Below are positions 55,240 through 63,952 of a stretch of 64,000 nt of DNA, in pieces. Source of the DNA: Fodinicola feengrottensis (GTDB lineage: Bacteria > Actinomycetota > Actinomycetes > Mycobacteriales > HKI-0501); the NCBI RefSeq assembly GCF_010993775.1, contig NZ_WOTO01000032.1:39838-103837 (forward strand), in the 5' to 3' direction. A program made the translations under genes and the position numbers. The notes beneath the pieces were generated by a model that was not told where the DNA came from, made no database searches, and saw nothing but the letters and a program-made list of their open reading frames with translations. Every line of letters begins with the position of its first letter. The first letter of the stretch is position 1.

Positions 55240-55893
55240 TATCATCGACCCTTGACTGATCCTGCACCGGAACAATGGGAAGGACAGCGAGTGATCGCTA
55301 TGCAGGATCGGCGCACCGGCAGGCGCGCGGGGTTTTCAACAGTGGCTACAAGTCGGTCACCTTCAGGTGATGGCCAGCTGCTGCCGAGTGCCTTGGCGAC
55401 GTGTTCGTAGCACAGGTCGACCCAGTCAGCGCCTTACATTTCCCAGCTGGTCAGTGAGAACTCGTGGTTGGTTCCGTACGCTGGCTGCGTTTGCGAGCCA
55501 TTGCCTGCCGCGACCCGTCAGCACTGGAGGCTCTCCAGGATATTGCGCCCGGACAGCAGCGAAGCCATCAACGAGCTTGGCAGTGCTGGTAGACATCATG
55601 AATGTCAAGTCGCCGAGCATCGGGAGGTTCGGAGCGCAACGGGCTGTCGTTTCTACGTTGCGCACATCCACGAGGGAGTCCGTGTGCGAGTAAGCCCGTC
55701 ATCACCTTTGGGCTGTTATCACTTGGAAGCAGCGACAACCGCTTACCGATGATCCATCCGCGCCACCTACGGCTACCAGTACCAACCCTCAAGCCGCCGT
55801 GCAGCCCGCCGCAGCCCTACGCGCACTGCAAGGCTCGTCACCATCGAAGGCCGGAAACTCGGGCTAGGTAAGAGTTGTGGTGGTACTCCGAGA
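55240..55893 (-). pseudogene. Non-coding stretch with possible decayed minus-strand gene
   Basis: No intact gene is visible. On the minus strand MDVRNVETTARCAPNLPMLGDLTFMM with AQYPGEPPVLTGRGRQWLANAASVRNQPRVLTDQLGNVRR (55426-55671), followed in another frame by GADWVDLCYEHVAKALGSSWPSPEGDRLVATVENPA (about 55310-55420), has protein-like composition, so a small gene may have decayed here. The remainder has no recognisable feature. Confidence 0.25.
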
Positions 55894-57018
55894 TCAGTCG
55901 CTATTACCTCCGCCTAGTGCAATTCGGTGGGCCTCGATGGTTGTGGATGAAGGCGTGACCTCGAGGTCGTCCAAGCTCTCCTTGAGCTTCGTCATTGCTG
56001 CTCCGACAAGATCTGGCCGCTCTCTTTGAGCATGAAGCCGCATGAGACGTCGGGTGATCTCTTCGTCGGTTGGATCGAGGTCACGCGCCTGCTTGAGATT
56101 CTCGGTTGCATAGGCGGTGTTAGACGGCTCCCAGATATCCGCGAGTTGTGTGTAGGCATCTCTAGTTTGTCGACGGCACCACTCCCGAGCGGGGAGAATC
56201 CATGCAGCATCATTGCCGCTCGCGAGCTCGCCGCGATATAGACCTACAGCAGCTTCGAGATAGTCTCGCCGTCTGTTGATGTCGTCGCTTTTTTCCGCCC
56301 GTATGAGGAAATCTTGAAATGTCCATAGATCGACACTGAAGTCTTCACTGTCGAGGCGATAGTCTGACGTTGCTTTCGTGAAAGTGATGAATTTGCGATC
56401 CTTGTGTCCAGTCGCCGTCCTGAAGAGGTCTCGTCCCATCCCGATCGCAGATCTTATGTGTACCAGGGCCTGCGCTTTGGGTAGGTGGGGTAGTAGGTCT
56501 TCGCGAATATCATCCATTGTGCCTCCGTCGCGATGGATGGAGAGCCAGAGCACGAGACGCCTTGTGTTCTTCCGAATATGATTCACGATCAACGTGTCAT
56601 CGACAACGATCCTGGGGCGACCAAACGCAAAACTCCAAGCAAGCTGTCCGCCGTAGCCTATGTTCATCGATTGGACTTCGCTCTTCCGTGGCAAGCTCGG
56701 TACGTATGGGCTGTCGGGAGATTTTTTCGCGGCATCCACCTGGAGATTGTCAAGAGCGTCTTCTGCATCCGTGCGCTCGGTTGCCCGTGAACTCAGTCGT
56801 TCCAATAGGTCGGCATAGTTCGTTCGATCTACGCCGGCTCCCATCTTGGCCGTTGCTCGGCGAACGAGAAGTTCCCAACCGGTCCTGGCGGCTTCCTGAA
56901 CATCTATTGCAGCCCCGTAGCCGTCTGCAACCTCGGCGAGCAACCGTGCCAAAGCAATGGCCTCGGATCCTGTCAGATCAAGACAAGTATCCGGATTGTC
57001 TGTTCTCTTGATGTTCAT
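55894..57018 (-). CDS. BTAD-domain transcriptional activator, short form
   Basis: 374 residues. The middle has a winged-helix-like block (RRLVLWLSIHRDGGTMDDIREDLLPHLPKAQALVHIRSAIGMGRDLFRTATGHKDRKF) and the C-terminus is a BTAD domain (VDLWTFQDFLIRAEKSDDINRRRDYLEAAVGLYRGELASGNDAAWILPAREWCRRQTRDAYTQLADIW), as in SARP/AfsR-like regulators. Larger relatives carry LysM and membrane segments before this; here the N-terminal 120 residues are different. Its codon use is noticeably richer in A/T than the rest of the window, a sign of transfer. Intact. Confidence 0.72.
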   Translation of the reverse strand: MNIKRTDNPDTCLDLTGSEAIALARLLAEVADGYGAAIDVQEAARTGWELLVRRATAKMGAGVDRTNYADLLERLSSRATERTDAEDALDNLQVDAAKKSPDSPYVPSLPRKSEVQSMNIGYGGQLAWSFAFGRPRIVVDDTLIVNHIRKNTRRLVLWLSIHRDGGTMDDIREDLLPHLPKAQALVHIRSAIGMGRDLFRTATGHKDRKFITFTKATSDYRLDSEDFSVDLWTFQDFLIRAEKSDDINRRRDYLEAAVGLYRGELASGNDAAWILPAREWCRRQTRDAYTQLADIWEPSNTAYATENLKQARDLDPTDEEITRRLMRLHAQRERPDLVGAAMTKLKESLDDLEVTPSSTTIEAHRIALGGGNSD

Positions 57019-57109
57019 TTTCGCCTGCTCACCGCAACAATCGGCCGCGCTGGGGTTGTTTGGTTTTGAAGAGCGCGGGAACTCTTCCCATTAGTCCGCG
57101 CCGTGGCTG

Positions 57110-57418
57110 CTATGCCTGGTCAGTTTGTGACGGGATTAGGCGGCCGGTGGGGATTTGTCGCCAGTGGCCAGGGCGCCTTCGTGCCGTGAGTGCATGGAAA
57201 AGGAAGACCCAACCCCAGCCGCCGCACAGGTAGAAGGTCAGCACCGTGAGTACGACATGCACTGCGATCATGCCTGGCTCCATCGAGGATCGACCTTCGA
57301 TGTACTGCGGGATGGTTTCCACCGTCCACCACGACCGCCCATCCCAATACCCGTGGCGACCGTCGGGCATGTTCTGCCAACCTTCTGAGCGGTCGTCTGG
57401 GCCCCGAACTAGTGTCAT
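57110..57418 (-). CDS. Small DUF2510-like membrane protein
   Basis: 102 residues. WQNMPDGRHGYWDGRSWW matches the DUF2510 motif (G-W-x-x-D-P-x-G-x-x-R-Y-W-D-G-x-x-W) in variant form; one long hydrophobic region follows (MIAVHVVLTVLTFYLCGGWGWVFLFHAL). Function unknown. The 91-bp gap to the BTAD gene and same strand suggest they may be co-transcribed. Intact. Confidence 0.6.
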   Translation of the reverse strand: MTLVRGPDDRSEGWQNMPDGRHGYWDGRSWWTVETIPQYIEGRSSMEPGMIAVHVVLTVLTFYLCGGWGWVFLFHALTARRRPGHWRQIPTGRLIPSQTDQA

Positions 57419-57794
57419 GAAGACCCCTTCCTCCGGGGTGTCTTGAACTCGGCCTGTCGCTTAGGAGAGTCGACTGCGCACTGAGTGTACCGTCAAATTC
57501 GCTCTGTAGGTCCGAAAGCGGACTATTCGCGGTCGCTCAACGTGGGCCCGGCTCACGCCGCGATCACTCTCATGTGCGTATGGGGAGCGACCAAGAGCTG
57601 GCTTGATCGTCTGGAGGCCCTTACAGATGCGTCTGAGGGGGGTGACGAGAGCTCGCGGCGAGGGGTCAGGGCACGGATGCGATGGCTGAAGTGGCCGCGC
57701 CATCTGGGGCTCGACCGGGAAAGGCTCTTGAAGGTTGGTGCCCGGTGGCGTACGGTCGCGGCAGTTTTCTTCCGGAGGACGGAAAGGGCAGTCG
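57419..57794. other. Gene-free stretch before the GH43 gene
   Basis: It contains a small hairpin, GACCCC-TTCCT-CCGGGGTGTC-like, at about 57421-57443. The rest shows open frames only on shadow strands without coding character. The promoter of the GH43 gene must lie in its right part; CGGAGGACGGAAAGGG supplies the ribosome-binding site. Confidence 0.4.
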
Positions 57795-59818
57795 ATGTTA
57801 CGAGCGTGGAGAGTGGCCGTCATTTTCGCGCTGCTGGCGCCAACAGTGCCGGCGGGATTCGTTGATGCGGTACCAGCGGCGGCTCAAGCGGCGGCTCCTG
57901 CGCCGGTGATCAGCCGAGATTTCCCGGATCCGGGTGTGCTTGCCGACGGCGGAAACTTCTACGCGTACTCGACGAACAGCAGCTATTCCGGCCAGACAGT
58001 GAACGTGCCGGTTGCCACCGCCACTTCGCCGACCGGGCCTTGGACCGCCAATGGTGTCGACGCGTTGCCGACGTTGCCTGGCTGGGTCACCAATGATCCG
58101 GCCAGTGGCAACCGAGATGTCTGGGCGCCGGACGTTTCGCGTCGTGACGACGGCGTTTTTTTTTTCTGATGTATTACACGGCCCATCACAGCAGCGGCCT
58201 GCAATGTATCGGGGCCGCGACGGCGAGTACGCCGACCGGCCCGTTCACTCCGGTCGGCGTCGATCCGCTGGTGTGCAACGCGCCCGACCACGGCGACATC
58301 GATCCGTCCAGCCTGGTGCTGGACGGCCACCGCTATCTGGTTTACAAGGACAACGCGAACAGTGCCGGGCAGCCGGCTTCGGTGTGGATCAATGAAGTCG
58401 CGGCGAACGGGATCAACTGGCTCGGCAACCGTTTCCAGCTGCTGACCGCCGATGCCGGTGGCGACGAGCACAACGTGCTGGACGCGCCGACGATAATACG
58501 GCACGGTACGCAATACGTGCTGTTCTATTCGGCGGACGGGTGGGATTCCACGTACCACGTGAAATACGCAGTGTCGTCGACTTTGACCGGCATGTACACA
58601 AAGCAGGGCACAGTGCTGGACTCGGCGACTTGGCCAGGGGTGGTGCGAAATCCGGGCGGTCAGGTCGTGGTTTCCGCCGCTGACGGCGACTACCTGTTCT
58701 TTCACGCTCTCACCAGCGGTGGTCGTGGCCTGTACGTGACTCGGCTGGACTGGTCGCATGGGGTGCCCAAACCCGCGGGCGTTTCGGCGCAGCCGAACGG
58801 AAACTACGTGTTGACCGTGCAGCACAGCGGGCAGTCGCTGGACGTCTACAACGGGTCCACACAGGACGGCGCGAACGCGATCCAATGGCCATATCATGGG
58901 ACGACGAACGAGGAATGGCGGCTCACGCAGCAGGCAGATGGCTCGTACGCGATCACCGTTCTGCACAGCGGTTTGGTCCTGACCGTCTCCGGAGCGTCCA
59001 CACAGGACGGTGCGCAGGTCGTCCAGTCCGCGGATCAGGGGTTGCCGAGCCAGCGGTGGTTTCTGGACCAGGATTTCGCCGGTGCTTTCCGGATAGTCTC
59101 GGTCGCGACCGGGAAATTGTTGGACGTCACGGGTGCGTCGACCACCAACGCGGCGAATGTCATTGTCTGGCCGAACAACGGCGGCGCTAATCAACAGTGG
59201 CGGCCGGACCGGGTGGCGCCGGTGATGCCGCTGGGTGACTCGATCACGTACGGCAACGGCGACGCGAACGACGGCACGTCCTACCGCACCGGGCTATGGA
59301 ACAGGTTCATGGCCCAGCCTGGCTTTCGGCCGGACTTCGTCGGGTCCGTGACGTGGGGGAATGTGCCCGATCCCAGCAATGAGGGCCATCCCGGCTATCG
59401 GATCGACCAGATCTCGGCGGACATGCGGACGTACAATTGGCTCGCGGTGCATCCGCGCTATGTGTTGCTGCACATCGGTACGAATGACATGAACCAGAAT
59501 TACGACGTGGTAAACGCGCCGGGCCGACTGCGCTCGCTGATTGACCAGATCGCGACCGGTGATCCGGGCGTGACGATCCTGGTGGCGTCGATCGTGCCGT
59601 CGCGGGATGCGACGCTGAATGCCCGCATCAACGCGTACAACGCGGCCGTGCCTGGGGTTGTGCAGGCGGCACACCAGGCCGGCGAGGACGTACGTTTCGT
59701 TGACATGAACGCCCGAATCAGCGTCGACGATATTTCCGCCGATGGGATCCATCCGACCGATGCCGGCTATCTCAAGATGGGCGACGTTTGGTACGACGCG
59801 CTGTCGCCCATCGTCTGA
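57795..59818 (+). CDS. Secreted GH43-like / ricin-lectin / SGNH esterase fusion (frameshifted)
   Basis: About 674 residues. Signal peptide RAWRVAVIFALLAPTVPAGFVDA; a five-bladed GH43-like domain (about 38-325) with PVISRDFPDPGVLADGGNFYAYSTNS (base Asp) and HGDIDPSSLVLDGHRYLVYKDN (modulator Asp); a ricin beta-trefoil (about 333-470) with repeated SGQSLDVYNGSTQDGANAIQ, SGLVLTVSGASTQDG, TGKLLDVTGASTTNAAN; and an SGNH hydrolase with PLGDSITYG, LHIGTNDMNQ and DGIHPTDAGY. The GH43 proton-donor segment reads LDAPTII, with Asp where Glu is usual. A run of ten T at 58156-58165 breaks the frame. Likely arabinan/xylan degradation with deacetylation. Confidence 0.85.
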
Positions 59819-59938
59819 GCGAGCCACCATCAGGCGGAATCGACTGCTTCATCGTGTCCGTTAAAGGTCATCGCGCTGGGCTTCTGCCGGTGGCCGTGCC
59901 GGACACTACGCAGCATCGCTGGTGAAGGAGTGGGGTCG

Positions 59939-61137
59939 ATGAGCCTTCGTACGGATGCCGCGGAGTTGAGTGACGAGCTGATCGCTTTACGTCGTGAGCT
60001 GCACCAGATTCCGGAGATCGGGCTGCACTTGCCGCGTACTCAGGAGAAAGTCCTCGCCGCACTGGACGGGTTGCCGATGGAGGTGACCAGCGGCAAGAGC
60101 CTGACGTCGGTGGTCGGGGTGCTGCGCGGCGGCGCGCCCGGCCCGGTGGTGTTGCTGCGCGGCGGCGACATGGACGCGCTGCCGGTGACCGAGCGGTCTG
60201 GCGTGGATTTCACCTCTCGGCACGAAGGTTCCATGCACGCCTGTGGACACGATCTGCACACGGCCGGGTTGGTGGGCGCGGCGCGGTTGTTGTCGGCCCC
60301 CACCGGCAGGAACTGGCTGGCGATGTCGTTTTCATGTTCCAGCCCGGAGAAGAGGGCCACGACGGCGCTGGACACATGATCGAGGAAGGGGTGTTGGAGG
60401 CTGCCGGTCGGCCAGTGGAGCGAGCGTACGGGCTGCACGTGATGGCCGGGGAATACCCAAGGGGGCTTTTTGTCGCCCGTCCTGGGACCTTGATGGCCGC
60501 GTCGGACGGACTGCTCGTACGGGTAATCGGCGCCGGCGGGCATGGCTCCAGCCCGCACCGCGCGCTCGACCCGGTCCCGGCGGCCTGCGAGATGGTCAAT
60601 GCCTTGCAGACAATGGTGACCAGGGGCTTCAGTATATTCGACCCGGTCGTGGTGACGGTGGGCATGTTCCACGCCGGCACCCGGCGCAACGTTATCCCGG
60701 ACGAGGCCGTTTTCGAGGCGACCGTGCGATCGTTCTCGTTCTCGCCGCAGGCAAGGGAAAAGATCCAGATCGAGTCGGTCCGGTTGTGTGAGCGGATCGG
60801 CGCCGCGTACGGGCTCGAGGTCCAGGCGCGTTGCCAGCCGGAATATCCGCTGACGGTCAACAACGCGCAGGAGTTCGATTTCGTCGCGGCCACCACGAAA
60901 GAAGTCTTCGGCGAGGAACGTTTCCAGCAGTTGGCGGATCCGATCGCTGGCTCGGAGGACTTTTCCCGTGTCCTGGACCGGGTTCCGGGTGCGTACGTCT
61001 TCCTGGGCGCGACCCGGTCGGCGGATCCCCAGACCGCGCCCGGAAATCACTCACCGCTCGCGACCTTCGACGACAGCGTGCTGTCCGATGGAGCCGCGTT
61101 GCTGGCAGAGCTCGCGCTGCGGCGGCTGACGCCGTAG
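59939..61137 (+). CDS. M20-family amidohydrolase (frameshifted)
   Basis: AELSDELIALRRELHQIPEIGLHLPRTQEKVLAAL is the standard M20D start. Metal ligands appear in HACGHDLHTAGLVGAARLL, FMFQPGEEGHDGAGHMIEEGVL and YGLHVMAG; ASDGLLVRVIGAGGHGSSPHRALDPVPAACEMV begins the dimerisation domain. Frameshift near 60315. About 399 residues. N-acyl-amino-acid or hippurate-type hydrolase. ATG at 59939, GGAG upstream. Followed on the same strand by the DUF3311/symporter pair and nitrile hydratase genes, which may feed it amides. Confidence 0.86.
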
Positions 61138-61160
61138 TCCTTTTCCCTTCGGGAGGCGCC

Positions 61161-61358
61161 ATGCGTCCGTACTATCTGATCCCGGCCGTACCAGCGTTGG
61201 CGCTGGTCCTGATGCCTGTGCTGCCTTTCCTGAATTCCACCGGTCTGTGGCTGGGACTGCCACGGCTTTTGGTCTGGGGAGCCGTCTGGGTTGCCTTGCT
61301 GACTCCCGCGATGCTACTCACTGGGCGCCTGATGTCCCGTGCGGAGGCGGAAAAATGA
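61161..61358 (+). CDS. DUF3311 small membrane protein
   Basis: 65 residues, two spans: YYLIPAVPALALVLMPVLPFLN and PRLLVWGAVWVALLTPAMLLTGRLM. DUF3311 proteins are typically encoded just before a sodium:solute symporter and overlap it, as here (ATGA), and are thought to act as its small subunit. GGGAGG precedes the ATG. Confidence 0.85.
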   Translation: MRPYYLIPAVPALALVLMPVLPFLNSTGLWLGLPRLLVWGAVWVALLTPAMLLTGRLMSRAEAEK

Positions 61359-62805
61359 GTACCGTTCTGGTCATTGCGTTCGTCGGGATCGTTTTCATCG
61401 GTGTGTTGGGCTTTCTCGGTCGCCGCCGGCCGGCCGCCAACCTGACCGAATGGACTGTCGGTGGCCGCCAGGTCGGTGCGGTTACCATGTGGTTCCTGCA
61501 GGCGGGCGAGATCTTCACGACTTTTACTTTTCTTGGGATGGCTGGGCTTGCGTTTAGCGGCGGGGTGGCGGCGGTCTATGCGTTGCCGTATGTGCCGATC
61601 GCCTACGCCGTGCTTTTCTTTATCGCCAAGCGACTCTGGTCTCTTGGTCGGGAGCGTGGCTATCTGACTCAAGGCGACTACCTGGAGGACCGGTTCGGCA
61701 GTCGGACGCTCGGCACGCTGTCCGGCACGCTGTCCGCCGTGCTTGGCGTGGTTTTCGTTTTGCCGTACTTGCAACTGCAAATCACCGGTCTCGGGCTGAT
61801 CGTCAAACTGGTCACTGGCAACGCGGCCTCGTCGACGATCAGCATGGTGGTGGGATTCGTGCTGGTGGTGGCTTTCGTGTTGTGGGCGGGCCTGCGTGGC
61901 GTGGCGGTCACGTCGTATTTCAAGGACGCGATCATGCTGGTCGTGTTGGTGGTGCTGATTGTCGCGATCCCGGTGCATTTCAGTGGCGGCATCCCGGCCA
62001 TGTTCCAGCGCATCCAGCAGCTGCACCCAGCGGCGTTGACGCTGCATGCGGGGCCAAATGACCAGGTCTGGTTCTTCAGCAGCATGGTGGTCAGCGCGAT
62101 TGGGGTAGCGTTGATGACGCTGCCGCACCAGTGGGCGCCGCTGCTGTCCGCTCGCGATCCGCAGGTGTTGCGGAAAAACTATACCTGGATGCCCTTGTAC
62201 GGGGTGTGTATAGCGTTTCCGATGATCGTCGGTTTCGCAGCGATCCTGGTGTTGTCCAAGAACACTTCGGCAAACGGTGTTCTGCTGACCTTGACTCAGC
62301 AGGTGCTGCCGCCGTGGGCGGTTGGTCTGATCGTGGTCGCCGCGATCGCGACGGCGATGGTGCCGGCGGCCGGCATCATGATCGGGATTTCCTCACTGGT
62401 GGCCCGAAACATCGTGCGTACGCGAAGCGACCGTGGCCAGTTCTGGGTGAATCACGGCACTGTCGTGGTGGCTTGCGCGTTGGCGCTGGTGCTGGTCGCG
62501 CGATCGTACGCCCGGACGCACTCGCCAACCTGCTGCTTCTCACATATAGCGGAACAGTGCAGCTCGCTCCCGCGAACTTGCTGGGCATGCTGCGCAAACG
62601 CCTGGTCGGCAAGGTGCCGATCCTGGCGGGCTTGATTGTCGCCGAAGTCGTGGTCATCTGGCTCACCTTCGGCAAGATCCACCTGTTCGGGACGTGGAAT
62701 GTCGGCATGGTGGGTCTGGGGGTGAATGTTGTCGTTGTCGTGGGCGCCGGGCTGATCGAGCGCGCGTTGGCGCAGCGGACCGCCGCCACCGCCGTTCCGG
62801 AGTAG
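61355..62805 (+). CDS. Sodium:solute symporter (SSS family; frameshifted)
   Basis: About 482 residues with 12-13 spans. TEWTVGGRQVGAVTMWFLQAGEIFTTFTFLGMAGLAFSGG and LTQGDYLEDRFGSRTLGTL are SSS motifs of the TM1-TM3 region; GLRGVAVTSYFKDAIMLVV and MVVSAIGVALMTLPHQWAPLLSARDP match the core. A frameshift near 62505 precedes LANLLLLTYSGTVQLAPANLLGML. It imports a solute, possibly an organic acid or amide, with Na+. Paired with the DUF3311 gene. Confidence 0.87.
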
Positions 62806-62814
62806 GCTGCCGGC

Positions 62815-63096
62815 ATGGCCAGGATCAACGATGTCGGGGGACTGCAGGGATTCGGTCCCATCGACACCACCGATGACGCCGAGCCGTTCCATGCTGACTG
62901 GGAGGCCCGGGTTTTCGGTCTGAACAGCACGTTGGTACGGCAGGGTGTCTACAACCTGGACGAGTTCCGCGACGCGATCGAGCGCATGCCGCCGGAGCTC
63001 TATCTGCGTTCTTCGTACTACGAGCGGTGGTTCTACGCGATCCGCACTTTGTTGGTACGCAAGGGCGTGCTGGCTGAGGGTGAGCTCGATGGCTGA
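62815..63096 (+). CDS. Nitrile hydratase beta subunit, N-terminal half
   Basis: 93 residues: ARINDVGGLQGFGPIDTTDDAEPFHADWEARVFGLNSTLVRQGVYNLDEFRDAIERMPPELYLRSSYYERWFYAIRTLLVRKGVL. This is the first half of NHase beta (D-x-G-G-x-x-G-F-G-P, then E-W-E-x-R-V, then S-Y-Y-E-x-W). It ends at a real stop that overlaps the next gene, so beta is encoded as two polypeptides, as in thiocyanate hydrolase and ToyJKL. Starts ten bases after the symporter stop. Intact. Confidence 0.87.
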   Translation: MARINDVGGLQGFGPIDTTDDAEPFHADWEARVFGLNSTLVRQGVYNLDEFRDAIERMPPELYLRSSYYERWFYAIRTLLVRKGVLAEGELDG

Positions 63097-63364
63097 GCGG
63101 TTCGGGTCAGGCGTACGGGTAAGGACAATTGCCGTCGATCCTGCGCACCACACTCGGATTCCTCGCTACGCGCGCGGAAAGTCGGGTGTGGTGGTGGAGA
63201 GCGGGGGCCGTCACCCGCTTCCGGACGTACGCTCGCAGAACCTGCCGGACCCGCCGGTGGAGGCGGTTTACGCGGTGCGTTTCGCGGCCCGTGATTTGTG
63301 GGGGGCGGGCGATCACTGGGTCGTGGTCGACTTGTGGGAGAGCTACCTGGAGGTGGACGGGTGA
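63089..63364 (+). CDS. Nitrile hydratase beta subunit, C-terminal half
   Basis: 91 residues: FGSGVRVRTIAVDPAHHTRIPRYARGKSGVVVESGGRHPLPDVRSQ, then VEAVYAVRFAARDLWGAGDHWVVVDLWESYLEVDG. It is the SH3-like domain that closes NHase beta (F-x-x-G-D/x-x-V-R, R-x-P-x-Y-x-R-G, then Y-x-V-x-F-x-x-x-x-L-W-G). It has its own ATG, overlapping the preceding gene by 8 bp; the next gene starts at its stop (GTGA). Intact. Confidence 0.87.
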   Translation: MAERFGSGVRVRTIAVDPAHHTRIPRYARGKSGVVVESGGRHPLPDVRSQNLPDPPVEAVYAVRFAARDLWGAGDHWVVVDLWESYLEVDG

Positions 63365-63952
63365 GCGGCGAACATTCCGACGCGCTGATTTCCCGGCAGG
63401 TCAGAGATTTGGAGACTTTGTTGGAGGAGCGCGGGGTGCTGGGCGGCCATGCTCTCGACGAGGCTCTCGACGCGTACTTGCGCCGCGCCACCCCGGCCAA
63501 CGGCCGGCGGATCGTCGCGCACGCGTGGCTGGACGACGGATTTCGTGAGCGTCTGCTGGAAAATGCGAACGTGGCGATCGAAGAGCTCGGGTTCTCCATG
63601 GGCGGCGGGATTCAGGAGCAACGGCTGCGGGTTGTGGAGAACACCGCGGAAATCCACAACGTCGTGGTGTGTACGCTCTGCTCCTGCTATCCGATCTCGC
63701 TGCTCGGCCCTTCGCCGGGCTGGTACAAAAGCGAGGCGTACCGGTCCCGAGTGGTGCGCGATCCGCGAGCAGTGCTGGCCGAGTTCGGCGTGACCTTGGA
63801 CGGGGGTGTCGAACGTCACGGTGTGGGATTCCAGCGCGGAAACGCGGTATTTGGTGCTGCCACGGCGACCGGCCGGCACGGACGGCCTTTCTGCGGATGA
63901 GTTGGTCGACCTGGTTACCCGCAACGGTCTGATCGGCACCGCTGCGGTGTGA
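63361..63952 (+). CDS. Cobalt-type nitrile hydratase alpha / thiocyanate hydrolase gamma-like subunit (frameshifted)
   Basis: About 197 residues. The metal site is HNVVVCTLCSCYPISLLGPSPGWYKSEAYRSRVVRDPRAVLAEFG; Thr in C-T-L-C-S-C marks the cobalt type (Ser in iron enzymes). The two inner Cys would be oxidised to sulfinic and sulfenic acids. After a frameshift near 63808 the C-terminus reads VTVWDSSAETRYLVLPRRPAGTDGLSADELVDLVTRNGLIGTAAV. GTG start. The order beta-N, beta-C, alpha equals scnB-scnA-scnC of thiocyanate hydrolase. An activator gene may lie beyond the window. Confidence 0.88.
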
